Notes: generated by a model from the letters alone, not told the origin. Counted from the first letter of the stretch, positions 33,325 to 41,703 are shown. The stretch is 52,556 nt of DNA from Streptomyces calvus (GCF_006782915.1 NZ_VCNP01000038.1:1-52556), one strand, 5' to 3'. Translations and numbers: made by a program.

Positions 33325-34266
33325 TCAGCCGAGGGCGGCCAGGGTGCGCCGGGTGGCCTCGGCGACCAGCGCATCGCTGGGCTCGGCCGCGCGGTCGGGC
33401 CGCTCGCTCATGACCGCCAGCACGATCGGCTCGCCCCGGTCGGGCCACAGCACGGCGACGTCGTTGGCCCGGCCCCAGTCGCCGGTGCCGGTCTTGTCGC
33501 CCACCGTCCAGCCCCGGGGCGCGCCCGCCCGGATGCGCCGCCCGCCGGTCTTGTTGCGGACCAGCCAGTCCCTCAGCAGTTCCCGCTTCTCCGCGGGCAG
33601 GGCGTCGTCGAGGACGAGGGCCCGGTAGTCGGCGGTCAGGGCCCGCGGGCTGGTGGTGTCGCGCGGATCGCCCGGCGGGTTCCGGTTCAGTTCGGGCTCG
33701 TAGTGGTCCAGACGGCTCACGCGGTCGCCGAGACCACGCAGGTGGGTGGTGAGGGCGCGCGGGCCGCCGAGGTGGCGCAGCAGCAGGTTGGCGGCCGTGT
33801 TGTCGCTGTACCGGACGGCCGCGTCGCACAGCTGACGGAGCGTCATGCCGGTGTCGACGTGCCGCTCCGTGACGGGTGAGTAGGCGGCGAGGTCGGCCCG
33901 GGTGTAGGTGACGCGCCGCTCCAGCCGGTCGAGCGGGCCGCGGTCCAGCACGGCGGCCGCGGCGAGGGTCTTGAAGGTGGAGCAGAACGCGAAGCGTTCG
34001 TCGGCGCGGTGGACGACGGTGGCGCCGCTCCCGGTGTCGACGGCGAACACGCCGAGCCGGGCGCCGTACTCGCGCTCCAGGCCGGCCAGGCCCCGCGGGT
34101 CGACCGGGGCGGGGGCGCGGCGGCTCGGCGGGGCGGAAGACGCCGAGGACGCCGACGACGCTGCGGGCGCGCCGCGCTCGCGCGCCGGGGTGTCGGCGGC
34201 GCATCCGGCCACGGGGGCGAGGGCGGCGGCCAGCAGCAGCGCGCGACGTGAGAGGTGTGCGGACAC
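33325..34266 (-). CDS. bla: Class A beta-lactamase, lipoprotein form
   Basis: 313 residues from the GTG at 34266, with AAAGGGA upstream. Lipobox VAGC (Cys 22) predicts a membrane-anchored enzyme, followed by a Ser/Ala/Pro linker. All class A elements are present: STFK (S96, K99), SDN (154-156), the omega-loop EPELN (E190, the Glu166 equivalent, to N194) with GDPRDTTSP, and KTGTG (K258). It should hydrolyse penicillins. It lies 25 bp behind the transpeptidase gene on the same strand, so the two are probably co-transcribed. This contrasts with the two LysR-linked relatives in the window, which lack the Glu motif. Confidence 0.95.
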   Translation of the reverse strand: MSAHLSRRALLLAAALAPVAGCAADTPARERGAPAASSASSASSAPPSRRAPAPVDPRGLAGLEREYGARLGVFAVDTGSGATVVHRADERFAFCSTFKTLAAAAVLDRGPLDRLERRVTYTRADLAAYSPVTERHVDTGMTLRQLCDAAVRYSDNTAANLLLRHLGGPRALTTHLRGLGDRVSRLDHYEPELNRNPPGDPRDTTSPRALTADYRALVLDDALPAEKRELLRDWLVRNKTGGRRIRAGAPRGWTVGDKTGTGDWGRANDVAVLWPDRGEPIVLAVMSERPDRAAEPSDALVAEATRRTLAALG

Positions 34267-34291
34267 GGGGGTTTCCCTTTCGGCCGTTCGG

Positions 34292-35920
34292 TCAGGACTC
34301 GGGTACGGCGGACAGCAGTGAATGGAGCACCGGCCCCGCGGAACCGCCTCCGGTGACGCCTTCCTCGACCACGCAGGCCACGGCCACGCCGCCGCGGTGG
34401 GCGACCATCCAGCCGTTGTTCTCCTGCTCGTCGGAGACCTCCGCTGTGCCGGTCTTGGCGCCGATGTCGCCGGGCAGGTCGGACAGGACGCGCGCGGTGC
34501 CCTCGGTGACGGTCGCCCGCATCAGGGCGCGCAGCTGGGTCACCACCCGCGGCGGCAGCGGTGTGGTGGCGGTGGTGTCGGTGGTGCCGGCGACGAGCGA
34601 CGGCTGGTGGAAGGTGCCGGACACGGCCGTCGCCGTGACCGACGCCATGATCAGCGGGTTGGCCTGGACGCGGCCCTGCCCGATCATCGAGGCGGCCTTC
34701 TCCGTGGCGTCGCGCGGCACCGGCACGGAGCCGTCGTAGGAGGGCACGCCGACGTGCCAGGTCTGGCCGACCCCGAAGTACTTCTTCGCCACCTCGCCGA
34801 GTTCACCGTCGCCGAGCTTGCCGCGCAGGCCGATGAAGGCGGTGTTGCACGACTCGGTGAAGTCCTTGCGGAAGGTGGCGCCCGGGTGTTCGGAGCTCTC
34901 CACGTTCTGGAACCGCTTGCCCACCGTGAGGTACTTGGGGCAGTCGACGACGTCGTCCGGTGCGACCGCGCCCTTCAGCAGCAGCGCGCTCGTGGTGACG
35001 ATCTTCCAGGTGGAGCCTGGCGCGTAGGTGCCGGAGACGGCCCGGTTGAAGCCTGTGGCGGGCGCGTTGGCGACGGCGAGGATCTCGCCGTCGTCGATGC
35101 GCAGGGCGACGAGTGCGGCGTTTTTGCCGTCCGCCTCGGCGAGGGCGCGCTCGGCGGCCGCCTGCCAGTCGGCGTCGAGGGTGGTGCGGACGGGTCCGTC
35201 GTCGCCCTTGGTGGCGGGTTTCCGGCCGAAGGACGCCTCGGTGCGCCGCACCTTCCCGGTGGCCCGGTCGACGAGGTGCACCGCGCCACGCGGCCCGGCG
35301 CCGTCCGCGCCGCCGGCGAGCCGGGCCAGCACGGGGCCGAGGGAGGGGTGGGTGGCGCCGGAGAGGGTGTCGCCGTCGCGGTCGAGTGCCTCGACGGGCT
35401 TGTCCTTCTCGCGTTCCAGGCGGAACTTCTCGGTGTCGCTGAGCCGCGGATGGACCAGCGACAGCCGCCAGTCGACCTTCCAGCCGCCGTCGGCCTGCTC
35501 CCGCAGCGGCAGTTGCGAGGTGTACGTCCAGGTGCCGAGGCCGGTGACGGGCATCCGGGCGGTGAAGGGCACGGTGACGGCGCCGTCTCCGGTCTCCCGC
35601 GGTTCCTCGGCGGTGAGCTGCGGCTTCTCGATGTCGAGTCCGGTGGTGAAGCTGCTCAGCACCTGTTCGGCGCGGTCGGGCCTGGTGGTGCGGGCGGCGG
35701 CGTCCGGGAGCCGTCCGGCGGACCAGTCGGCGAGGAAGGCGCGGGCGGCGGCCGTGGCCTCCGGGTCGGGTCCGCTCGCGCCGTCGAAGGGCGGCAGTCC
35801 GGCCGCGTACGCCCCGCCCGCGGCGACCGCGACCGCCACCGCCACGGCCGTGAGCGTCCTGGCGGTGCGGCGCGGGCGGCGTCCGCCGGCGGCGGGGCGG
35901 ATGTCGGGGTAGGAGTTCAT
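34292..35920 (-). CDS. MecA-N/transpeptidase penicillin-binding protein (low-affinity PBP type)
   Basis: 542 residues, ATG at 35920. An N-terminal membrane anchor (about residues 22-42) is followed by an NTF2-like MecA-N domain (about 55-158, LADWSAGRLPDAAARTT to WKVDWRLSLVHP), a short dimerisation region, and a transpeptidase domain with STWK (S303, K306), SCN (357-359) and KTG (489-491). This architecture is that of PBP2a-like class B transpeptidases associated with beta-lactam tolerance. Its immediate partner is a class A beta-lactamase gene, and the divergent gene is a LysR regulator. Together they make a plausible inducible resistance unit. Low affinity itself cannot be seen in sequence. 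Confidence 0.9.
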   Translation of the reverse strand: MNSYPDIRPAAGGRRPRRTARTLTAVAVAVAVAAGGAYAAGLPPFDGASGPDPEATAAARAFLADWSAGRLPDAAARTTRPDRAEQVLSSFTTGLDIEKPQLTAEEPRETGDGAVTVPFTARMPVTGLGTWTYTSQLPLREQADGGWKVDWRLSLVHPRLSDTEKFRLEREKDKPVEALDRDGDTLSGATHPSLGPVLARLAGGADGAGPRGAVHLVDRATGKVRRTEASFGRKPATKGDDGPVRTTLDADWQAAAERALAEADGKNAALVALRIDDGEILAVANAPATGFNRAVSGTYAPGSTWKIVTTSALLLKGAVAPDDVVDCPKYLTVGKRFQNVESSEHPGATFRKDFTESCNTAFIGLRGKLGDGELGEVAKKYFGVGQTWHVGVPSYDGSVPVPRDATEKAASMIGQGRVQANPLIMASVTATAVSGTFHQPSLVAGTTDTTATTPLPPRVVTQLRALMRATVTEGTARVLSDLPGDIGAKTGTAEVSDEQENNGWMVAHRGGVAVACVVEEGVTGGGSAGPVLHSLLSAVPES

Positions 35921-35963
35921 GCCCCGACCACAGCAGCGGTACGGGCCGTCCGTCCAAGACCGC

Positions 35964-35993
35964 TATCGATCTCGGATCAATACGTACTCGATA
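35964..35993. promoter_or_regulatory. Inverted repeat TATCGA-N18-TCGATA between PBP and LysR genes
   Basis: TATCGA (35964-35969) and TCGATA (35988-35993) are exact inverted copies 18 bp apart, with an inner TACGTA palindrome. They sit in an AT-rich 85-bp gap shared by the divergent PBP and LysR genes. LysR proteins bind extended, partly palindromic sites of this size, so this is the best candidate operator. Confidence 0.55.
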
Positions 35994-36005
35994 TGGTTAC
36001 TGGTC

Positions 36006-36974
36006 GTGGACCTGGTGCGGCACCTGGAGTGCTTTGTGGCTGTTGCAGAAGAGTCACACTTCGGGCGTGCCGCGGATCGTCTGGGGATGGCTCAGCCGCC
36101 GCTGTCGCAGCGGATCCAGCGGCTGGAGCGGGAGCTGGGCGTGCGGCTGTTCGAGCGGACGAGCCGCCAGGTGCGGATCACGGAGGCGGGGCGGCTGCTG
36201 CTGGCCCAGGCCCGTGAGGTCCTCGCCCGTTCGGAGTCGTTCCTGGCGACCGCGCGCCGGGTGCGCGACGGTGAGACGGGGCTGCTGCGGGCGGCGTTGC
36301 CTCCGGACCTGTCCGGGGAGACCGTCGCCGCGCTGCTCTCGGACTTCGGACGCCGCCACTCGGGACTGGAGCTGGAACTGCACGAGCTGTCCACGGCGCA
36401 GCAGCTGGACCGGCTGGCAGCCCACGAACTGGACGTCGGTGTCGTGCACCATCCGTGTGACGTCACCGGTCTGGAGCTGGGCCCGGTGCTGCGCCGGGAG
36501 CTGGGCGTGCTGCTGCCGCGCCGGGCGCGGGCGGCCGCGCTGGAGGAGGTTCCGCCGGCCGCGCTGTCCGGTCACGACCTGATCCTCTTCCCGCGCGCCG
36601 CGGCCCCGGCCCTCTACGACGATCTGCTGACGACGTGCGCCCGGGCCGGTTTCACTCCCGCCGCGGTCCGTCACGGCCAGGGCGCCAGTTTCGTGCGCGG
36701 TCTGGTGCTGTCCGCCGGGGCCGTCGCCCTGTGCCCGCGCGACGCCCTGCCGTTGTCGGCGGGGGACGGCGACCCGGAGGTCGTGTGGCGTCCGCTGAGC
36801 GGGGGAGCGCCGGCGCTGCGGCATTCGGCGGCCTGGCTGCGGGGCCGCGGGAACGCCGCCGTGCACGCCTTCGCCGAGGCGGCCACGCACGCCCTGCGCA
36901 CCACCGCCGGCGCGACCCCCGACGCACCGCCCCGCCCGCTGCATCTGCGCCCGGCATCGGAGTACTGGCTGTGA
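36006..36974 (+). CDS. LysR-family regulator of the beta-lactam island
   Basis: 322 residues from the GTG at 36006; the frame is open further upstream but that part covers the inverted repeat and is not LysR-like. HTH at residues 1-60 (MDLVRHLECFVAVAEESHF, RAADRLGMAQPPLSQRIQRL), then the co-inducer-binding domain with a VGVVHHP motif matching its paralogue at 1-831. It is divergent from the PBP-bla operon, and its stop overlaps the GTG of the next gene (GTGA), so it is translationally coupled to the serine hydrolase. Regulation of both sides is inferred by analogy with LysR-controlled beta-lactamase genes. Confidence 0.9.
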   Translation: MDLVRHLECFVAVAEESHFGRAADRLGMAQPPLSQRIQRLERELGVRLFERTSRQVRITEAGRLLLAQAREVLARSESFLATARRVRDGETGLLRAALPPDLSGETVAALLSDFGRRHSGLELELHELSTAQQLDRLAAHELDVGVVHHPCDVTGLELGPVLRRELGVLLPRRARAAALEEVPPAALSGHDLILFPRAAAPALYDDLLTTCARAGFTPAAVRHGQGASFVRGLVLSAGAVALCPRDALPLSAGDGDPEVVWRPLSGGAPALRHSAAWLRGRGNAAVHAFAEAATHALRTTAGATPDAPPRPLHLRPASEYWL

Positions 36975-37858
36975 CCGACGCCCTCGCCCGCATCCACGCG
37001 GCCTTCTCCGACGCCGGGGTCACCGGCTGGCTGCACGCCCTGGACATCGACTCCGGGGCGCAGCTCGACGCCGGGGCGGACCAGCCGGTCTGCACGGCGA
37101 GTGTCCACAAGCTGTGCGTCCTGGTCACGCTGCACGAGCAGGCCGCGGCGGGCCTGCTGGACCTCACCGAGCAGGTCGAGTGCCCGCCCGAGGGCCGCAC
37201 TCCGGGGCCCACCGGGACCGCCGCGATGCTGGACGCGGCCCGGCTGTCGCTGCGCGACCTGGCGTACCTGATGATGGCGGTCAGCGACAACGCCGCCGCC
37301 GACCTGCTGCTGCGCCGGGTGGGCCTCGACGCGGTCAACGCCACCACGGCCCGGCTGGGTCTGGCGCGTACGCGGGCCGTGCACAGTTTCGGCGACATGC
37401 TCGCCACGATGAAGGAGGACGCGGGGCCGGACGGCGCGCGGGCGCTCACCGACCCGCACGTCATCACCCGGCTGCGGGCGCTGGACCCGGCCCGCACCAA
37501 CCGCAGCACGCCGCGCGACATGACCCGGCTGCTGGGTGCGGTGTGGCGGGACGAGGCGTGCACGCCGGAGCACGGGGCCGCCGTCCGGCGGATCCTGGGG
37601 CTTCAGGTGTGGCCGCACCGCCTGGCCTCCGGCTTTCCGTTCGACGATGTGCACGTCGCCGGGAAGACCGGCAGCCTGCCGACCCTGCGCAACGAGGTCG
37701 GGGTCGTCGAATATCCGGACGGAGGGCGGTACGCCGTCGCCGTGTTCACCCGTACCGCTCAGACCGCGGCCACCCTTCCGGCGGCCGACGCGGTGATCGG
37801 CACGGCGGCGCGGATCGCGGTGGACGCGCTGCGGGCGGAGGCGTTGCGGACACGTTGA
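36971..37858 (+). CDS. Class A beta-lactamase-fold serine hydrolase, cytosolic, lacking the Glu166 motif
   Basis: 295 residues, GTG at 36971 overlapping the LysR stop by 4 bp. SVHK (S44, K47), SDN (105-107) and KTG (232-234) are present. As in the 937 gene, the omega-loop reads ALDPARTNRSTPRD, with no ExxLN glutamate. No signal peptide is visible. The close similarity to the gene at 937 (LRDLA.....MSVSDN/MMAVSDN, STPRD, SGFP, GVVxYPDG) shows a duplicated LysR-hydrolase module. Possible roles are a cytosolic beta-lactam-binding or muropeptide-related sensor that informs LysR, or a hydrolase for another ester or amide. Confidence 0.87.
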   Translation: MTDALARIHAAFSDAGVTGWLHALDIDSGAQLDAGADQPVCTASVHKLCVLVTLHEQAAAGLLDLTEQVECPPEGRTPGPTGTAAMLDAARLSLRDLAYLMMAVSDNAAADLLLRRVGLDAVNATTARLGLARTRAVHSFGDMLATMKEDAGPDGARALTDPHVITRLRALDPARTNRSTPRDMTRLLGAVWRDEACTPEHGAAVRRILGLQVWPHRLASGFPFDDVHVAGKTGSLPTLRNEVGVVEYPDGGRYAVAVFTRTAQTAATLPAADAVIGTAARIAVDALRAEALRTR

Positions 37859-37897
37859 TCCGCGGAGAAAAGCAAACGAATAAAGACAGGAAAACAA

Positions 37898-37935
37898 AGA
37901 GCAGGGGCCCGCACCGAAGTGCGGGCCCCTGCTCT
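37898..37935. terminator. Perfect 17-bp-stem terminator with CGAA loop
   Basis: AGAGCAGGGGCCCGCAC (37898-37914) is the exact complement of the right arm at 37919-37935, closed by the tetraloop CGAA. It lies between the convergent serine hydrolase and cold-shock genes and would stop both. The left flank is A-rich, giving a U-tract for the minus-strand transcript. Confidence 0.93.
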
Positions 37936-37952
37936 CAAACCCTGCGTACGGG

Positions 37953-38156
37953 TCAGGCGGGAACGATGTTCTCCGCCTGCGGGCCCTTCTGGCCCTGGGT
38001 GACGTCGAAGGTCACCTTCTGGCCCTCCTGGAGCTCGCGGAAGCCCGAGGTGGCGATGTTCGAGTAGTGGGCGAAGACGTCGGCGCCGCCGCCGTCCTGC
38101 TCGATGAAGCCGAAGCCCTTTTCCGAGTTGAACCACTTCACGGTACCGGTGGCCAT
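37953..38156 (-). CDS. Cold-shock protein (CspA family)
   Basis: 67 residues, ATG at 38156 with AGGAG upstream. It is a complete single cold-shock domain: MATGTVKWFNSEKGFGFIEQ contains the RNP1 KGFGFI motif, VFAHYSNI is RNP2, and it ends GPQAENIVPA. Such proteins bind single-stranded RNA and DNA and melt secondary structure. A ~110-nt 5' leader is implied by the promoter at 38272-38299, as is common for cold-shock mRNAs. A MerR-like gene lies upstream on the same strand. Confidence 0.96.
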   Translation of the reverse strand: MATGTVKWFNSEKGFGFIEQDGGGADVFAHYSNIATSGFRELQEGQKVTFDVTQGQKGPQAENIVPA

Positions 38157-38271
38157 ATCAATCTCCTGAGACAGTGCTGGGACTCGCACCTTACGAATCC
38201 CGTCATCGTCGCGATGATCACCTGCCCGGAGAACCGGTAGCAAATTGGCAACCACAACTGCAACTGACGTC

Positions 38272-38299
38272 AGCCTAGCATGGAACATATCCGCGGCAA
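38272..38299 (-). promoter_or_regulatory. Candidate promoter of the cold-shock gene
   Basis: Read on the minus strand: TTGCCG (38299-38294), 16-bp spacer, TAGGCT (38277-38272), in AT-rich DNA upstream of the gene. Transcription would begin near 38265, leaving a long 5' leader. Confidence 0.5.
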
Positions 38300-38394
38300 G
38301 CGAGGAAAATCACGGAGGAAAACACCGGCGGCGGGTTTAAGGAAATAGATTTTGACAGCGGGAGCGGAATTTCTGCTGCGGCGGGAGCAGGTTT

Positions 38395-38775
38395 TCACCG
38401 GGGCCCGGGGGCCGTGCCCGCGCTCCACCGGCGCAGCTCCTCGTGGTCCCGTTCGGCCTGTTCCAGCTGTTCCTCGAGGCTGATGATGCGGCACGCGGCG
38501 TCGACCGGCGTTCCCTGGTCGACCAGCTCGCGCGCGCGGGCTGCCAGCCGGAGCTGGTGGCGCGAGTAGCGGCGGTGCCCGCCGTCCGAGCGGGTCGGCG
38601 TGATCAGCCGTGCCTCGCCGAGGGCACGGAGGAAAGCGGGTGTCGCTCCGACCAGTTCGGCCGCCCGGCCCATGGTGTAGGCGGGGAAATGGTCGTCGTC
38701 GAGCCGGTCGGCGACGGGGGGCCGGTCCTGGTCCGGCTGCCGGCCGTCGACGTTCGGCTGACCTTCCGAGGTCAT
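38395..38775 (-). CDS. MerR-like HTH transcriptional regulator
   Basis: 126 residues from the ATG at 38775, with GGAAAGGT upstream; a longer open frame to 38904 lacks a ribosome site. After a ~33-residue polar N-terminus comes the MerR winged HTH (YTMGRAAELVGATPAFLRAL, then GLIxPxRxxGG-like ARLITPTRSDGGHRRYSRHQ), followed by a short helix and coiled coil (SLEEQLEQAERDHEELRR). It has no sensor domain. The gene is 238 bp upstream of the cold-shock gene on the same strand; a regulatory link between the two is possible but not shown. Confidence 0.85.
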   Translation of the reverse strand: MTSEGQPNVDGRQPDQDRPPVADRLDDDHFPAYTMGRAAELVGATPAFLRALGEARLITPTRSDGGHRRYSRHQLRLAARARELVDQGTPVDAACRIISLEEQLEQAERDHEELRRWSAGTAPGPR

Positions 38776-39140
38776 ACGCACCTTTCCGCGGACCACAGTG
38801 ACACGGTCCGCCACGGGGACGGGTTCCCCGGGGAGGAACTCTAGTCGCCTCGACGGAAAAACTGCCGCGGCCGAGGAAGATGTCCTGTGCCGGTTCGGCC
38901 ACACCCGCGCGACCGTGTCCTCCGCCGCCTTCCGGTCCGGTCGTCCACCACGCCGGGAACGGTGTGCCGTGAACGGCTCCTACGGCGCCTGCGCCCCGGC
39001 ACTCCGTCCGTGTGTCCTCGACCGGCCGGGCCCGGCGCGGGCCCATCCCGCCCCGCACGGCGCCGAGTTCGGCCTCGGTGAGGGCGCGGTCGGGGAGGGG
39101 GTGCGGCGGGGCGGCGGCCGGGGTGGCGCGGGGACCGTCG

Positions 39141-39188
<48 letters not shown>

Positions 39189-39270
39189 GGCGCCAGGCGT
39201 CGGGGGCGGTGGCCGTGGTGAGCGGCGGGACCGCGCGGAGGAGGGCGGCGAGGGCGGCGAGGGCGGACAA

Positions 39271-39366
39271 CAGGTCCTCGGTGGTGACGTCGGGGCGCAC
39301 GGCGCCCTCCTGCGCGGGCAGGTCCCTCGTGGTGGCGTCGGGGCGCACGGCGCCCTCCTGCGGCGG
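39271..39366. repeat. 48-bp imperfect direct duplication
   Basis: Two copies (39271-39318 and 39319-39366) starting CAGGTCC and sharing the block GTCGGGGCGCACGGCGCCCT. The duplication repeats sixteen residues of the TetR-like remnant. Confidence 0.85.
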
Positions 39367-39813
39367 GCGCGTGTCGGCAGGAGGTGCACCGTGCGGCCCT
39401 CACCCGGCGGGCCGGCATCCTGCTCCGGGGCCTGACCGCACTGGTGCGCCTCGGCTCTGACCTGCGCGCCTCCGGCAGGCGCGACCGCGACGCCCACCGT
39501 CGCCGGCGCGGACACCGCCGACCGGGGCCGGACGGTGCGCAAAGACGGGGACGGTGCGCGGAGACGGGAAGGCCGGGGCCGGGCCCCGAGCTGCACACGT
39601 GGGGACGCGACGGCCCGTCCCGGCCTTCCCTCTGGCCGCAATCTGCCACGCGGGCACTCCGGCCGCCCGCCGGAGCGGGCCGAACGAGGCGCAGGAGGGA
39701 CGCAGGACGGAGGCAGGAGGGAGGCAGGAGGCGCACGTGCGGGGCGAACGAGGAGCGAAACCGGTGGGACATTCCGGGCGCTTTATCTCATTTCCTCATC
39801 CATAATCGGAAGC

Positions 39814-40188
39814 ATGAGCATGGCAGCGTATGAAGTACTGGCCGCAAGCCAGCACGTGTGGAACGTGTTCGCGGCGTTCGTCGGCGGGCTGGTCGTGGCC
39901 GGCGCGCTGATCTGGGCCGTACGCATCGGCATGCGGTACATGGACCAGGAGGAGCCCCGCCCCAGGGCCGACGAGCAGCCGAGGCTGCCCGACGGCGGTG
40001 CGGTCCACGAGCTGCGGGAGATGCGGGAGCCGGACGAGATTCCGGACATGTCGAAGACCGGATCCCGACGGCTCATGCCCTACGAGCTGCACCACGCGGC
40101 GAGCAGGACGGGCAAGGACCAGAACCGCAAACGCTGGCTGCCGGGGTCCAGCGGCGCCTTCGGCAGCGGCGGCCCGGGCCACGTCTGA
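39814..40188 (+). CDS. Small single-TM protein (DUF6479-like)
   Basis: 124 residues, ATG at 39814 with CGGAAG close upstream (a second ATG at 39820 is possible). One N-terminal membrane helix near residues 18-37 (FAAFVGGLVVAGALIWAV) is followed by a cytosolic, charged tail with RYMDQEEPRPRADEQPRLPDGG and a basic end. The layout fits what I recall of the DUF6479 family; no function is known. The region just upstream is markedly AT-richer (39775-39810) and probably holds the promoter. Confidence 0.75.
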   Translation: MSMAAYEVLAASQHVWNVFAAFVGGLVVAGALIWAVRIGMRYMDQEEPRPRADEQPRLPDGGAVHELREMREPDEIPDMSKTGSRRLMPYELHHAASRTGKDQNRKRWLPGSSGAFGSGGPGHV

Positions 40189-40190
40189 CG

Positions 40191-40211
40191 CCCCGGGTCA
40201 CCGTCCCGGGG
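40191..40211. terminator. Hairpin between convergent genes, with a stop codon in its loop
   Basis: CCCCGGG (40191-40197) pairs with CCCGGGG (40205-40211). The loop contains the TGA (complement of 40198-40200) of the minus-strand gene. It serves the DUF6479-like and Ig-like genes, whose stops are only 9 bp apart. Confidence 0.6.
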
Positions 40212-40968
40212 CCGGCGCGCCCACCGTGATCTGGATCTGCTCGCTGGTGGCGCTCGCCCCGTTCAGGGTGGCGGTCGCCTGGAGCCGGCCAGGGCCCTCG
40301 GGCAGGGCCTCGCCGGGCGTGCAGGTCCACCGGCCGTCGGGCCCGGCGACGGCGGTGCACACCGTGCCGTCGTCCGGACCGCGCACGGTGATGCGCGCGC
40401 CGGGATGGGCCGTACCGGCCACGACCGGCCGCGCGGTCAGCGGCACACCCGGCTCCGGGCTGGTCAGCTGCGGCTCGGCCAGCCCCACGGTCACCTGACA
40501 GCCGCCGGTCGCGCGGGTCGTGCCGGCGGCGTCGGCGAGCCGCAGGGAGCAGCCGCTCAGCCGGGTGCCGGGCACCGCGTCGGCGGGCACCGTCAGCACG
40601 AAGGGGAAGGTTCCCGCGCGCCACGGCCGCTCGGCCGAGGTCGCGGTGTACACGGCGGTCCGGCCGTCGGCGCCCACCGCGCCCCGGTAGCCGGGGGCGT
40701 CGAGGGGCGTGCCCGTCACCCGGGCCCCGGCGGGCGCGGTCAGGGTCAGGGTGGAGCCGGTGCCGAGGTCCGGGCCGGTCAGGCCCGTGGCCTTGAGGAG
40801 TCCGGCCCGTCCGGGCGGGACGGTGACCGTGCCCCAGGACACCCGGGCGCGCGCAGCCGAACCGTGGCCGTCGTCCGAGGTGGCGGGTGCGGCGGCCGAC
40901 GGCCACGCGCCCGCAAGGATCGCGGCCGCGCTCAGCGCGGCGGCGGCCGTCCTGCTGGATCTGTTCAT
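40198..40968 (-). CDS. Secreted Ig-like domain protein, unknown
   Basis: 256 residues, ATG at 40968. Signal peptide to about residue 27 (AAILAGAWPSAAA). The mature part has beta-sandwich features: VSWGTVTVPPGRAGLLKATG, then a second Ig-like unit near the C-terminus beginning PVVAGTAHPGARITVRGPDD with WTCTPGEALPEG, typical of bacterial Ig-like 'carbohydrate-wall' modules. Two cysteine pairs (CSL/CQV and CTA/CTP) could form disulfides. No anchor is seen. The function is unknown. Confidence 0.75.
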   Translation of the reverse strand: MNRSSRTAAAALSAAAILAGAWPSAAAPATSDDGHGSAARARVSWGTVTVPPGRAGLLKATGLTGPDLGTGSTLTLTAPAGARVTGTPLDAPGYRGAVGADGRTAVYTATSAERPWRAGTFPFVLTVPADAVPGTRLSGCSLRLADAAGTTRATGGCQVTVGLAEPQLTSPEPGVPLTARPVVAGTAHPGARITVRGPDDGTVCTAVAGPDGRWTCTPGEALPEGPGRLQATATLNGASATSEQIQITVGAPAPGR

Positions 40969-40986
40969 CGTCGGCGGGCTCCCTGC

Positions 40987-41040
40987 ACGTCCGTCGTACG
41001 TCCGTCGTACGCCGTCATACGTCCGTCATACGTCCGTCGC
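40987..41040. repeat. Five tandem 10/11-bp units (ACGTCCGTCGT family)
   Basis: Units at 40987-40997, 40998-41008, 41009-41018, 41019-41029 and 41030-41040, all ACGtCCGTCrT variants. They lie 18-72 bp upstream of the Ig-like gene start (minus strand), where its promoter should be. A 10-11 bp period places each unit on the same helix face. Confidence 0.85.
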
Positions 41041-41220
41041 TGACACACCTGGCACCGATTCTCGCGGTCCGTTCCCGCAGGTCGCACGCGGTGCGCGGCC
41101 GTCCGGGTGGCCCCGGCGCGGGCATGCGCCCGGTCCGGGGCCGGGAGGGTGTGGCGGTGCCGGGTATTAAGGGGGAAGGTGGGATGAGGGCGACACAGCG
41201 GTTGCGGGAGGTGCTCCGTC

Positions 41221-41613
41221 GTGATCACCGAGCTTGCCGTCGAACGGGTCGAGTTCACCTGCGGTTCGTGCTGGCACCGCTGGAGCGTGGACTACGACGT
41301 CCAGCGCAATCTGGACGGCCGCGGGGAGGAGTGGGAGTACTTCTACCGGGACAACACCGCCGTCCCCTCCCCCTACACCCCGGAAGGCGCGCCGCCCTGC
41401 GAGCACTGCGGCCGCCACTGGGTCGGGCACCTGGTCGCCCGCCGTCCCGTCCCGCTGCCGGGCACCTCCGACGCGCCGCGCAGCCGCATCCCGCCGGAGG
41501 GCCTGCACCGTCCCGAACGCCTCCTGGCGCCGCTGCTGGGGGCCGACGGGCATCCGCAGCCGCCCAGAGACGGCCCGGCGGACCGGCCGACCGCGAACCC
41601 CGACACCCGCTGA
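41221..41613 (+). CDS. Small zinc-binding protein, unknown
   Basis: 130 residues, GTG at 41221 with GGGAGG upstream. Two cysteine pairs, CGSCWHRW (near residue 14) and CEHCGRHW (near residue 60), suggest one zinc ribbon split by ~45 residues rich in acidic and aromatic groups (GRGEEWEYFYRDN). The C-terminal half is Pro-rich and probably disordered. No enzyme motif is visible. It stands between a divergent secreted protein gene and a convergent alpha-glucosidase. Confidence 0.78.
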   Translation: MITELAVERVEFTCGSCWHRWSVDYDVQRNLDGRGEEWEYFYRDNTAVPSPYTPEGAPPCEHCGRHWVGHLVARRPVPLPGTSDAPRSRIPPEGLHRPERLLAPLLGADGHPQPPRDGPADRPTANPDTR

Positions 41614-41645
41614 GGAACCGGCCGCAGGCCTTTTCCGGACGGGCC

Positions 41646-41683
41646 GCGCTCCCGGCCGGCCGGCGAGGGCCGGCCGGGAGCGC
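41646..41683. terminator. Perfect 16-bp-stem terminator
   Basis: GCGCTCCCGGCCGGCC (41646-41661) pairs exactly with 41668-41683 around the loop GGCGAG. It separates the convergent zinc-ribbon and alpha-glucosidase genes. Confidence 0.88.
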
Positions 41684-41703
41684 GTGCGGTGCGGTGCCGC
41701 GGC

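Noticed and set aside
35919..36005. N-terminal extension of the LysR gene starting at 35919
   Set aside because: The extra 29 residues are not LysR-like and cover the inverted-repeat operator region and the start of the divergent PBP gene; the GTG at 36006 gives the canonical LysR start.
38776..38904. 43-residue N-terminal extension of the MerR-like protein
   Set aside because: No ribosome site and no similarity to MerR N-termini; the ATG at 38775 has GGAAAGGT upstream.
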